A stretch of DNA of 38,545 bases from Candidatus Woesearchaeota archaeon. Its GTDB lineage: Archaea > Nanobdellota > Nanobdellia > Woesearchaeales > JAGVXP01. The notes under the pieces were generated by a model that saw only the letters and a program-made list of their open reading frames with translations, was not told the origin of the DNA and searched no databases. The stretch lies in contig JAGVXP010000020.1 of assembly GCA_018303725.1 (NCBI GenBank), positions 1-38,545 on the forward strand. The letters are read 5' to 3'. Numbering within the stretch: position 1 is the stretch's first letter; each line of letters begins with the position of its first letter. Position numbers and translations under genes: made by a program. Positions 9,977-19,042 of the stretch are shown here, piece after piece.

Positions 9977-10726
9977 ATGAAAAAACAGAAAATAGCTATT
10001 TCTTTGGATAAGGAGCTGCTGGATGCTGTAGATAGCAAAGTAGATGGTTCTATAATAAGGTCAAGAAGCCAGGCAGTAGAATTTTTTTTAAGAAAAGGCC
10101 TGCAGGAGCAAAGCATCAGCACAGCCGTGCTCTTGATCAAAGGGGAACAGCAAGGCATATTGCTTAAGGAGTTTAATGGCTCTTCACTAATAAAAAAACA
10201 GCTTGACTTTTTTTCCGGTAGCGGAATTAAAACGGTTTATATTGTTACGCAGCACAGCAGGAATATCAATTCCTTATTAGCTGAAATTGAAAAAGCAGCT
10301 ATAAATGTTGAAATAATAGAGAAAGATATCAAAGGAAATGCCAAGGCTTTGGATGCTATTAAGGGTAAATTGAAAGACAATTTTATCGTTATGTCCGGGG
10401 ATACATATAATGATTTCGATCTGAGGAAGATGGTAAAGAAGCATTTAGAAACGGGTAAATTAGGAACAATTGGCCTGATGTCAAGGGATAAGCCATCTGA
10501 TTATGGAAATGCTGTTCTGGATGGCGACTTAATAATTGATTTCCAGGAAAAGCCCAAACAAGCAACCTCCCATATAGTTAATGCTGGAATCTATATCTTC
10601 AAAAAAGAGGTTTTTGAATTGTTTGAGAATGCTGGTTCTATTGAAAGGGATGTTTTGACAAAGTTAGCAAGAATAAAACAACTCGTTGGCTATTTTACAA
10701 TGGGAGAGTACAGGCATTTTGGTTAA
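9977..10726 (+). CDS. Ribbon-helix-helix DNA-binding domain fused to a degenerate nucleotide-sugar pyrophosphorylase-like domain
   Basis: Likely start is the internal ATG (MKKQKIAISLDKELLDAVDSKVDGSIIRSRSQAVEFFLRKGL = RHH), about 25 nt after a TATA-like box. The remainder resembles an NTP_transferase fold (VMSGDTYNDFDLRKMVKKH; IVNAGIYIFKKEVFELF) but lacks GGxGTRLxPLT. Confidence 0.8.
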   Translation: MKKQKIAISLDKELLDAVDSKVDGSIIRSRSQAVEFFLRKGLQEQSISTAVLLIKGEQQGILLKEFNGSSLIKKQLDFFSGSGIKTVYIVTQHSRNINSLLAEIEKAAINVEIIEKDIKGNAKALDAIKGKLKDNFIVMSGDTYNDFDLRKMVKKHLETGKLGTIGLMSRDKPSDYGNAVLDGDLIIDFQEKPKQATSHIVNAGIYIFKKEVFELFENAGSIERDVLTKLARIKQLVGYFTMGEYRHFG

Positions 10727-10743
10727 AGACATAAGATTAATAA

Positions 10744-11634
10744 TCATCTTTTTAGGTATTCCTTATTCGCATTGATATACCTTTTAACAAAAAACCTGAC
10801 AAAATGCTTTTCATCATTCCATAACTGGCTTGTTTCAAGATTTGAATAATAGGCTTTCCTGTCATTGAATTTTATATCAACCATAGGGTAATTATTTCTT
10901 TGAAGCACATAATTTGCAAGAAGCCTGCTTATTCTTCCATTTCCATCAGTAAAGGGGTGTATCGAAACAAATTTAAGGTGTACCAGAGCAGCAAACTCAA
11001 CAGAATTATAGCGCTTCATATTCTTCTTGTGCCATGAGATAAATTCTTTTAGCAGGGCATCAAGATTTTCCGGGTGTGGAAAGCTTACCCTGCTGCCGGT
11101 TACCATGATTTTATGCAGCCTTATCTTGCCTGCTATCTCAGCATTAGAGCTCCCAAATATCATTCTATGCCATGCGCATACTTTTTTTAATGTAAGCGGG
11201 CCCTTATAATCAAGCATACCATAAAAGGCATTTTTATGGCCTTCTGCTTCTTTAACATCCCTCAATGGCTTGTTTTTTGGTGTTATTCCGTGTATAAATA
11301 ACTCGGCAGTATCCTTAAATGAAAGCTTACTCCCTTCTATCTTGTCAGAATTATAGATAAAGCCGACCATGAATGACTCTATATTCTTCTGCTTCGCTGT
11401 TTTGGGAAGATTTTTCAGCTCTTTTGCATAGCCCTTTTTTATGGCAATTAACGGCTCTTTCCATGCTTTTCTCATGGCTTCAAATTCAATTTCCTTTTTT
11501 ATTTCCTCTGTGTTTTTTGGCTTTTCTCTTCCAAGGTATCTGCTTAATATCTTTGTGTGTTTTCCAAGCTTATAGCTATGCTCAGCATAATAATAGTATT
11601 TCTCCCCTATTTTTCTTTTTCTTACTATGGCCAT
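10744..11634 (-). CDS. Fic family protein (predicted AMPylase-type)
   Basis: HPFTDGNGRISRLLANYVL matches HxFx(D/E)GNGRxxR. Confidence 0.93.
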   Translation of the reverse strand: MAIVRKRKIGEKYYYYAEHSYKLGKHTKILSRYLGREKPKNTEEIKKEIEFEAMRKAWKEPLIAIKKGYAKELKNLPKTAKQKNIESFMVGFIYNSDKIEGSKLSFKDTAELFIHGITPKNKPLRDVKEAEGHKNAFYGMLDYKGPLTLKKVCAWHRMIFGSSNAEIAGKIRLHKIMVTGSRVSFPHPENLDALLKEFISWHKKNMKRYNSVEFAALVHLKFVSIHPFTDGNGRISRLLANYVLQRNNYPMVDIKFNDRKAYYSNLETSQLWNDEKHFVRFFVKRYINANKEYLKR

Positions 11635-11756
11635 AATGGTAGGTTACCTTTACTATTATATAAATTTTGCTATTTTTCAGAAAAAGTAATGGTAAGCTGT
11701 TGAATACGCCGCTATAGGGGTAAAGCAGCTGGTAAACAAATTTATCTATTTTAATT

Positions 11757-11873
11757 TGTCAAGAACCTGCGGTTCTTGAGCATGAACTGAGAAATTGGCT
11801 TTGCCAATTTCTGGTTTGTTAGAAAGCTTCGCTTTCAAACACTCAGAAATTTGCTTTAAGAAAATTTCTGACA
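11757..11873 (+). repeat. Element A: four-way-junction stem-loop element (TGTC-P1-GAGCATG...CTC-P3-GACA) with two extra hairpins
   Basis: TGTC | AAGAACC-TGC-GGTTCTT | GAGCATGAACTG | AGAAATTGGC-TTT-GCCAATTTCT | GGTTTGTTA | GAAAGC-TTC-GCTTTC | AAACACTC | AGAAATTT...AAATTTCT | GACA. Same linkers as element B. Confidence 0.85.
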
Positions 11874-11952
11874 TTTTATTTATTGGCTAACTATTAATTT
11901 TTTTTAGTTACATTTTTAAATAAACACCTAAACCTTTATCTTAGGTGATATC

Positions 11953-12186
11953 ATGGCATTCGATCCAAACCTAGACAAGCAGTTGTTTTCTGAAACAAAG
12001 GAATTCGAAACAACAAGAATTACAGTATCAGTGCAGCAGTACAATGAAGGGGAGAAAAAGCTCCAGATAAGCAGGGAAAACAGGAACCAGGACGGAGAGT
12101 GGAGCTTTGCAAAGCTCGGCAGGATGTTCAAGGACGAAGCAGAAGCTGTTTTGCCTTTGATTAAGAAGGCTTTAGAGCATATGTAA
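11953..12186 (+). CDS. Small conserved protein, possibly PC4/PurA-like nucleic-acid-binding fold
   Basis: 77 aa, RITVSVQQYNEGEKKLQISRENRNQDGEWSFAKLGRMFKDEAEAVLPLIKKALEHM: beta-rich part followed by a C-terminal helix; family assignment tentative. Confidence 0.5.
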   Translation: MAFDPNLDKQLFSETKEFETTRITVSVQQYNEGEKKLQISRENRNQDGEWSFAKLGRMFKDEAEAVLPLIKKALEHM

Positions 12187-12197
12187 TTCTAATTTTA

Positions 12198-13337
12198 TTA
12201 AACATATTTCAAAACATCCTCAACACTTATAGCCTTCATGCACCTATTATCCTCTCCAAACATGCATTCTGGCACCTGGCCTTTGTGAACATTAATGCAT
12301 GGAGAATATTCGCAAGCATCGCCTTTATAGACTGAAAGGTTGCCTTTGCCAAAAGGCCCCCACCTTATAGGCAGGTTAGGCCCGAACAATCCAATTGTTT
12401 TTACACCCATTGCAGCAGCAATATGCATAGGCCCTGTGTCATTTGAGATAAATAAGGAGCATTTTGATATTAAATAGAATGTCTGTTTTAGGCTAATCTT
12501 CCCAGCAGCGTTAATTGCCTTGTTTTTTATCAGGCTTTTTATTCCTTCAACCAAGCTGGATTCTTCTTTGGAGCCAATGAAAACAACATCATATTTTCCA
12601 GCTAACTCATCAGCCAATCTGGCAAAATTTTCTTTTGGCCACATTCTAGAGCGCGCAGACTCAGCTGCTCCAGGAGCAATGCCAACTATCTTTTTTAATT
12701 TGTTTTTCCTGATGAAATTGTCAGCTATCTTTTTGTCATTAGCGCTGACAAACATTTTTTCCAGCCTGTCTGCCTTTTTTACAGCCCCTAAAGGCTTCAG
12801 CAAATCAAGATGCGTCTGAACAACATGCTGTTTATCATTATATTTTACTGTATCAGTATAAAGCAAAGCCCTTGCGCCGTGGGAAAATCCAATTCTTTTC
12901 TTTCCAACAAAAAAAGATATTATGGAAGAAATATTGAGATATTCTTCAAAATCAATAACTAAATCATATTTTTTAAAATTCCTGAGCATAAACAATTTAA
13001 TTGAAAAGGGATTAAGTTTTAAGGTAATTAATTTATTAAACAATTTAAGGCCGGAGTACACATCTTTGTTCCTGTCTGTTGCTAGTATGGTAATCTCTGC
13101 TTCAGGGAAGTTATGCCTTAATTCTTTTACAGCAGGCAATGTAAGGATTGTCTCTCCAATGCCCCATAACTGTAAAATCAAGATATTCTTTATTTTTATA
13201 TCCCTATGCTTTGGTAAAATCATATTTACCATAGCTAGGATTAAGCAGGAAACAGTTCCGATATATCTATCAATGAATTTTATTAGTTTTATACCCATAC
13301 TAAAAAAGAGAGAATAACACTTTATAAATCTTATCAA
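12198..13337 (-). CDS. GT9 family glycosyltransferase (ADP-heptose:LPS heptosyltransferase-like)
   Basis: ILILQLWGIGETILTLPAVKELRHNFPEAEITILA; SNDTGPMHIAAAMGVKTIGLFGPNLPIRWGPFG. Confidence 0.9.
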   Translation of the reverse strand: MIRFIKCYSLFFSMGIKLIKFIDRYIGTVSCLILAMVNMILPKHRDIKIKNILILQLWGIGETILTLPAVKELRHNFPEAEITILATDRNKDVYSGLKLFNKLITLKLNPFSIKLFMLRNFKKYDLVIDFEEYLNISSIISFFVGKKRIGFSHGARALLYTDTVKYNDKQHVVQTHLDLLKPLGAVKKADRLEKMFVSANDKKIADNFIRKNKLKKIVGIAPGAAESARSRMWPKENFARLADELAGKYDVVFIGSKEESSLVEGIKSLIKNKAINAAGKISLKQTFYLISKCSLFISNDTGPMHIAAAMGVKTIGLFGPNLPIRWGPFGKGNLSVYKGDACEYSPCINVHKGQVPECMFGEDNRCMKAISVEDVLKYV

Positions 13338-13345
13338 TCTATAGT

Positions 13346-13681
13346 TTATTTCTTCTTTTTAACTGCTATTTTTCTTACTATCTCCTCTAGTTTTTTCTGG
13401 TTGCCTCTTACTATAATGTATATATAAAACATAGATCCAGTTAGGAACATAAACCCAACTATTGTTAGGAAGTCCATTCTTCTTAAAACTTTTAATGAGA
13501 ATATTATCGGGTTTAGCAATTTTGGAAAACCTGCAATTATTACAAATAAAATCCATATGAACATCCAAAAAACATATTCTTTGATTGTTAACTCCTCTCT
13601 TTTATAATGCAAGAACGTGTAATAAATCATAAACAAGCCAAACAATATGCCTAAAATTTGGATACCAAGTATTGTTGCCAT
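13346..13681 (-). CDS. DUF2304 membrane protein
   Basis: 111 aa with three hydrophobic segments, adjacent to a GT2 gene as usual for DUF2304. Confidence 0.75.
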   Translation of the reverse strand: MATILGIQILGILFGLFMIYYTFLHYKREELTIKEYVFWMFIWILFVIIAGFPKLLNPIIFSLKVLRRMDFLTIVGFMFLTGSMFYIYIIVRGNQKKLEEIVRKIAVKKKK

Positions 13682-13684
13682 TTT

Positions 13685-14347
13685 TTACCTTGTTAAGCGC
13701 CACCAAATCATGTTAAAAACAATTTTTACTCCATCCAAGATTGTTGTTCCTTTGTACTTGTTCAAATAAAATGTTTGTATCGGCACTTCTGTATATTTCA
13801 GCTTGTTTTTACCAGCATTAGCTACCATCTCTGATTCCATGCTGTAATCAGAGGCCTTCCACCTGATTTTCTCATAGGCTTTTTTTGTAAATGCCCTGTA
13901 ACCACATTGCGTGTCTTTTATATCTGTTTTATACAGAATTTTTGTTACAGCATGAATAAACCAATTGCCAAATTTTAAAACCAGAGGCATTGTTTCTCTT
14001 TTTTTTCTGCATCCAAAGATGATATCATACCTATTTAAATTTTTTATGAATTTGGGTATTTCATCAGGGTCGTGCTGGGCATCCGCATCAATAGCGATAA
14101 AAGCTTCAGCGCCCCTTTTTAATGCAAAATCACAGCCCGTTTTTAAAGCAGCGCCTTTACCCAGGTTAACTATATGTTTTAATGCAATCACATTTAATCT
14201 TTTTGCTGCATCATATGTTTTGTCTTTAGAACCATCATCAATTACAACTACTTTATTTGCATACTTCTTTATTTTTTTAATTACCTCACTAATCCTTTTT
14301 TCTTCATTATATGCAGGGATAATTACCCATACATTACTGGCTTTCAT
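13685..14347 (-). CDS. GT2 family glycosyltransferase
   Basis: VWVIIPAYNEEKRISEVIKKI...VVIDDGSKDKT...IDADAQHDPDEI. Confidence 0.92.
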   Translation of the reverse strand: MKASNVWVIIPAYNEEKRISEVIKKIKKYANKVVVIDDGSKDKTYDAAKRLNVIALKHIVNLGKGAALKTGCDFALKRGAEAFIAIDADAQHDPDEIPKFIKNLNRYDIIFGCRKKRETMPLVLKFGNWFIHAVTKILYKTDIKDTQCGYRAFTKKAYEKIRWKASDYSMESEMVANAGKNKLKYTEVPIQTFYLNKYKGTTILDGVKIVFNMIWWRLTR

Positions 14348-17300
14348 TTGTGATGTTTGAGGTTATGTTTGAAGAAGTTAAATTGGTTCCTTCTTCAAAT
14401 TCAGCAGCCATGCCCTCTTCAGCTGCCGGTTCTTTAAAATCATCCAATATATTTTTTTCCCCTCCTTCCCAATTAACCTTCCATACAATAATCCTTCCGC
14501 CAAACACGGACATTTGGTCGCTAAACTTTTCAAAATGCTCTAAGCCATGGCCTTCCAGATAAAACAGCCTTGTGAACACGCTTGCGCCTAGTCTTGGAGA
14601 AGCTACAATAATATTATACCTTCCTCCTCCTGCCGGGTATAGTGTAGCGCCAACGCCAATTGTGTCATTAAATTCCTTTTTATTAAACCCTTCTTCAGTT
14701 GCATAAACCAAGGAGTTTGGATGTAACACCCTTCCATCTGGTATTGGGATATCTGCCTGCATGTTATCCAAATCTATCTTTAAAATTAAATTTTGTATGA
14801 AGCTGCATTCTAAAGTGCTATTGGATGTTTGGCTGCATTGAACAACGCCACCATAAGAATGCAAGGGTGAAATCCATGAATTAGCTTCATCATTTGTCAT
14901 ATCCTCAATCTCGTAATAGATATCTTCTGAATCTTCTCTGCTGTAATTAAGCCTCTCTTTTAAAAATGTGGCGCTTAAATCCAAACTATCCATATACTCT
15001 TTCTTTTTTAAGGTATTATAAATCAATGCCTTATCAAAATTCCAATCCCCAAAATGAGACCAAACACCAGATTTGCCTACCATATCCTCAGACACTATAA
15101 AATAATCTTCAGGAGGATCACAGTGTGTATACTCCAATAAAATTTCAATTTCCTCTTTGTCTAATCCTTTCTCAATTAAAGCTTCTCTTGCCCCTTCCCT
15201 GTCTAATAAAATCAAATCATCCAATAAATATTTGGTGTCTACAAATATAGAATTTATTTGGGTTTCTGCCATTCCAATTGTTAATCCTTCTTTTGACATA
15301 ATCTTCTTTCTTAGATTTGATGCGCTAAAATTTTCAAAATCATCCTCAACCAAATTAGGGTACTCTTGCTTTAGCATTAGGTAATATAAATAATCAAACC
15401 CCCTAGCAGAACCGCAATCCAGCATTCTTAAAATCCCTATGGCTACATGCTCATTATCAGTTAGCAATGCCTTGCCCACCCAATGGGCCATTGGCGTGTT
15501 TTGCGAAGTGCCGTCAAAAGTTACTGCCCTGTCTGCTATATTTTTGAACCAATGGCCAAAATCCCACCAGGAATTTATTATAGCATTTGGTTCAGATTCA
15601 ACCCTTATCTTATCCAAAGATACATACCATGCATCATTCACGCTTGGTATCTCGTTTTTAGCCTGCTCTTTGGCTTGGTAGCACATAAACCTTATATCCC
15701 CAAAACCCCGCATGCACAAGGGATAAATAGGCAATAAAACAAAACCAAGGACCAATAAAAAAACAAAACACATAAGAATTCCGGGTATCCACTTAGCTAT
15801 CCCCAATTCCTTGGGCAGCCATTTCATGATATACTTATACGCAATGCCCAACGCAATGCCAAATGCAATAGCAAATGCAGGAACCAACAATAAAGTAAAT
15901 CTTAAGCCTTTTGTGCTGGCATAAATTGTTGAGGCATACCACATAAATATTAATATAGCTATCTTTATATCTATTTTAAAGTCTTTCTCTATAAGCGCTA
16001 TTATAAATTTGATTATGATAGGAATACTAATCCAAACCAGAAAAAACATTAAATTCTGTGGTTTTATGAATAGTATAACGCCAAACCAAACCGTAGAGAA
16101 TGCTAAAAACAAAAGGTCGGATATTCTCCTGCTGTCTTTCCCTACCATTGTTAAGGCTATGCCTATCAGGCTTATAAGCACAACAAGTATCCATCCTGTT
16201 CCTATTTGGGAGATAACGGTATTAAGAGAAGCCGAATTCTGTTCTGCAACTGTTGTATACACATTTGGCCATATTGTTGTTATTCCTACCTCTTTTAATT
16301 TAACAAAACTTGAGAATTCGGTTAAAACATCTTTAAATGTTGTAAACCCCGCAAATAAGGTGACAAATATACCCGACACAACCACAAAAATGGCAAGAAG
16401 AGCTAGCGTATTTTTTATGTCTGACTGCATAATAAAATTTTTAATTCCTTTCTTTAATTCTTCTCTATGGAGCAATACATAGTATATAAGGTAGAGCAGG
16501 GAAGCAATTACAATAAAGTCAAAAATATACCACCAGCCAATCCATGTAAAAGCAAATACACCAACTAAGAAACCGGAAATTGCAGCTAAACTTACCTTCT
16601 TTATCCTTTCTTTTGTTTCAAATGCCTCTAAATACAGCCAAGTGATTAATAAGGGGAATAATATGTTATATGCATCTGTATCAGAAAAACCGCCTATTGT
16701 CCTGGTTAAAAATGCAGGATGTATTGCCACAACAATCCCGGCAATTAAACCGCCAAAGTTGCCGCTTATCCTTCTCCCAATAAAAAATGCTGGAATAACA
16801 GCTAAAGCTGATAATATTACTGGTATGTAGAATGCAACTGTCATCAAATCAACATCCCTATTAAAAAAATGCACTGCCTTGTACAGGTAAGCTTCAAGAT
16901 AAGGGTGTAATTTTACATCAGTAGCCCTTCCTAAGGGTGCCAGCATATGGTTATCCCATGGGACGCCATTCCTTATCTCATCACCTACATGGCCCTTTTC
17001 CAGAAGATTTTGGGCATCCCTCATCCAAAAATAAGGGTCCATTTCCAATAGGTAGGTTTGGCCGTTCTCATTTTGTAATTTTGACTTGAAATAATCAGAT
17101 GTGGCTTTAATCTGTTGGTTTATTTGTTCTTTTTGTTCTGATACAAACTCCTGCATTTTTTTTTCTATCTTTAGATTCTTATTTTCAGTAGGCAGGTTAG
17201 GGTATTGTTGGTTTATCTGTTCCCTAATCTGTGACCTTATCTGATTGTAAACAGCATTCTCGGCCCAGTCATCAGTAATTGGTAAGTATGCAGTATAAAG

Positions 17301-17780
17301 TCTTAGATGGATACTTAAGAATAAAGGAATTAGCAATAATAATAAAGCCCCATATCTCTTGAAAAAGTCGGTTACTGTTGAAGCATCAAAATCTAGTTCT
17401 TCTTTTTCTTCCCTGCCCTTTCCTTTCTTTTTAAAGAAACTTTTTATTCTGCCAAAATCAAAAGAAATCTCATCCTCATCTTTGCTCTCTTCTTTGGCTT
17501 CTTCTAGTTCTTTTTCTTCTCTTTTTCCCTTATCTTTCTTCTTAAAAAAATGTTTTATCTTACTAACATCAAAAGAAATCTCATCCTCTTCTGTCTGTTT
17601 ATCTATCTCTTTTTTTCTAATCTCCTCTGCTTCTTTTTTCGTTTCTTCTTCTCTCTTTGGTTTTTCTTCTAGCTCTTCCTTTTTCTTTTCCTCTTTAAGT
17701 TCTTCCTTCTTCTTAAAGAAATTTTTTATCTTACCAAAATCTATAGATATATCCTCATCCTTTTCATCGTCATCAAACAT
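14334..17780 (-). CDS. aglB: STT3/AglB oligosaccharyltransferase with a long charged cytosolic N-terminal extension
   Basis: Multi-TM; NAIINSWWDFGHWFKNIADRAVTFDGTSQN (WWDYG-type motif); N-terminal about 140 aa carry a repeated D-F-x-x-I-K-x-F-F-K-K-K motif. Confidence 0.9.
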   Translation of the reverse strand: MFDDDEKDEDISIDFGKIKNFFKKKEELKEEKKKEELEEKPKREEETKKEAEEIRKKEIDKQTEEDEISFDVSKIKHFFKKKDKGKREEKELEEAKEESKDEDEISFDFGRIKSFFKKKGKGREEKEELDFDASTVTDFFKRYGALLLLLIPLFLSIHLRLYTAYLPITDDWAENAVYNQIRSQIREQINQQYPNLPTENKNLKIEKKMQEFVSEQKEQINQQIKATSDYFKSKLQNENGQTYLLEMDPYFWMRDAQNLLEKGHVGDEIRNGVPWDNHMLAPLGRATDVKLHPYLEAYLYKAVHFFNRDVDLMTVAFYIPVILSALAVIPAFFIGRRISGNFGGLIAGIVVAIHPAFLTRTIGGFSDTDAYNILFPLLITWLYLEAFETKERIKKVSLAAISGFLVGVFAFTWIGWWYIFDFIVIASLLYLIYYVLLHREELKKGIKNFIMQSDIKNTLALLAIFVVVSGIFVTLFAGFTTFKDVLTEFSSFVKLKEVGITTIWPNVYTTVAEQNSASLNTVISQIGTGWILVVLISLIGIALTMVGKDSRRISDLLFLAFSTVWFGVILFIKPQNLMFFLVWISIPIIIKFIIALIEKDFKIDIKIAILIFMWYASTIYASTKGLRFTLLLVPAFAIAFGIALGIAYKYIMKWLPKELGIAKWIPGILMCFVFLLVLGFVLLPIYPLCMRGFGDIRFMCYQAKEQAKNEIPSVNDAWYVSLDKIRVESEPNAIINSWWDFGHWFKNIADRAVTFDGTSQNTPMAHWVGKALLTDNEHVAIGILRMLDCGSARGFDYLYYLMLKQEYPNLVEDDFENFSASNLRKKIMSKEGLTIGMAETQINSIFVDTKYLLDDLILLDREGAREALIEKGLDKEEIEILLEYTHCDPPEDYFIVSEDMVGKSGVWSHFGDWNFDKALIYNTLKKKEYMDSLDLSATFLKERLNYSREDSEDIYYEIEDMTNDEANSWISPLHSYGGVVQCSQTSNSTLECSFIQNLILKIDLDNMQADIPIPDGRVLHPNSLVYATEEGFNKKEFNDTIGVGATLYPAGGGRYNIIVASPRLGASVFTRLFYLEGHGLEHFEKFSDQMSVFGGRIIVWKVNWEGGEKNILDDFKEPAAEEGMAAEFEEGTNLTSSNITSNITNESQ

Positions 17781-17829
17781 CTAATCCCACCTTCCGCACA
17801 AAGAAAAAGCTATTATAATAAAAAGCTTT

Positions 17830-18918
17830 CTATTTAAATAACTTCATGGATAAGCACAATAAACGGGGCTCTTTTAATGCCAGCCTTAATAGAAAATTTG
17901 ATGGAAAATCCCTGTCATATTTTTCAATAATTTCCTTGACTTCTTTTTTATCGAACAAAGAAATTAAATAATTATAATCCTCATTAGAGAGCTTATCTAA
18001 AATTTTTCTCATTTGCAAATGCAAAAACAAATCCCTTCCTAGCCTTCCTTTCCATATCCCCTCATAGTTCTTTTTAGTTAAAATTGCATTAACCAAACAC
18101 CCTGCTCCCAATAATCCCTGTATTATCCCGCCGCCGGTTGTCGCTTTAACTTGTGCTGCAGCATCTCCCACCAGATAAACATTATTTTTTTGTGTTCTTA
18201 ACTTTGGATTATAAACAGGGATTAAGCCAGCCTGTTTTTCTATAATGTTTTTTTCATTTATTTTTTTTAATTTTAAAAAACAATCAAAGTCTTTTTTAAC
18301 ATTTTTATAGGAAGCAACCCCCAACCTCACAACATCATCGCCCTCAGGCACTATCCATGCAAAATTCCCAATAAAGGGATAAAACTCAATGCAGTTTTCA
18401 TTTTTTAATTCAACCCTGACTTGCAGCCCGGTCATAAATTCTCTTTTGCTAAACAAACCACAAGACTTAGCAACCCGGCTTAAGGGGCCGTCTGCTCCAA
18501 CAAGATAGCCCGTTTTGATTTTTTTTATTTTATTATTTTTTAAATCCTTTATTATCAATATATTTTTTTTATAATCCAGGAATTTATGGTTCAAAAAAAT
18601 TTTAGAGCCAGACCTTTCAGCCATGTCTGCCAAATATTGGTCAAATTTTTTTCTGTCTAAGATGATATTCTCCTTTTTTAATTTTAATTCTATGCATTTC
18701 TTATTTGGAGAAAAAATCCTTACTCTGTCTGTTTTGTTTACAACAGCTTCTTTTTTTATTTTTATTATCTTTTCTAAATAAGATGCTACAATGCCTGTGC
18801 ATTGGACAGGTTTGCCTACCTCTTTGTGTTCCTCAAATATATTCACTTCTTTTCCTGCTTTTGCGCTTAAATACGCCGAATAGCATCCAGCCGGACCAGC
18901 GCCGATTATTGATATCAT
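17830..18918 (-). CDS. Geranylgeranyl reductase family FAD-dependent protein
   Basis: MISIIGAGPAGCYSAYLSAKAGKEVNIFEEHKEVGKPVQCTGIV; VGDAAAQVKATTGGGIIQGL. Confidence 0.9.
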   Translation of the reverse strand: MISIIGAGPAGCYSAYLSAKAGKEVNIFEEHKEVGKPVQCTGIVASYLEKIIKIKKEAVVNKTDRVRIFSPNKKCIELKLKKENIILDRKKFDQYLADMAERSGSKIFLNHKFLDYKKNILIIKDLKNNKIKKIKTGYLVGADGPLSRVAKSCGLFSKREFMTGLQVRVELKNENCIEFYPFIGNFAWIVPEGDDVVRLGVASYKNVKKDFDCFLKLKKINEKNIIEKQAGLIPVYNPKLRTQKNNVYLVGDAAAQVKATTGGGIIQGLLGAGCLVNAILTKKNYEGIWKGRLGRDLFLHLQMRKILDKLSNEDYNYLISLFDKKEVKEIIEKYDRDFPSNFLLRLALKEPRLLCLSMKLFK

Positions 18919-19042
18919 AAAAGAAGGAATCTCTAATAGGTATATATTTTTTTGTTTTTGGGATTTGTATCTATTCTAAAATAGTTACAATAGAAATATT
19001 TAAATATAGTGATATTCTCCCAAAATTAGGGGGTGTATCTTT

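Noticed and set aside
16009-16482. 157-aa plus-strand ORF inside AglB
   Set aside because: Antisense to a well-supported CDS, no recognisable family or SD; shadow ORF.
17359-17784. 141-aa Ser-rich plus-strand ORF
   Set aside because: Antisense of the charged AglB N-terminal extension; low-complexity artefact.
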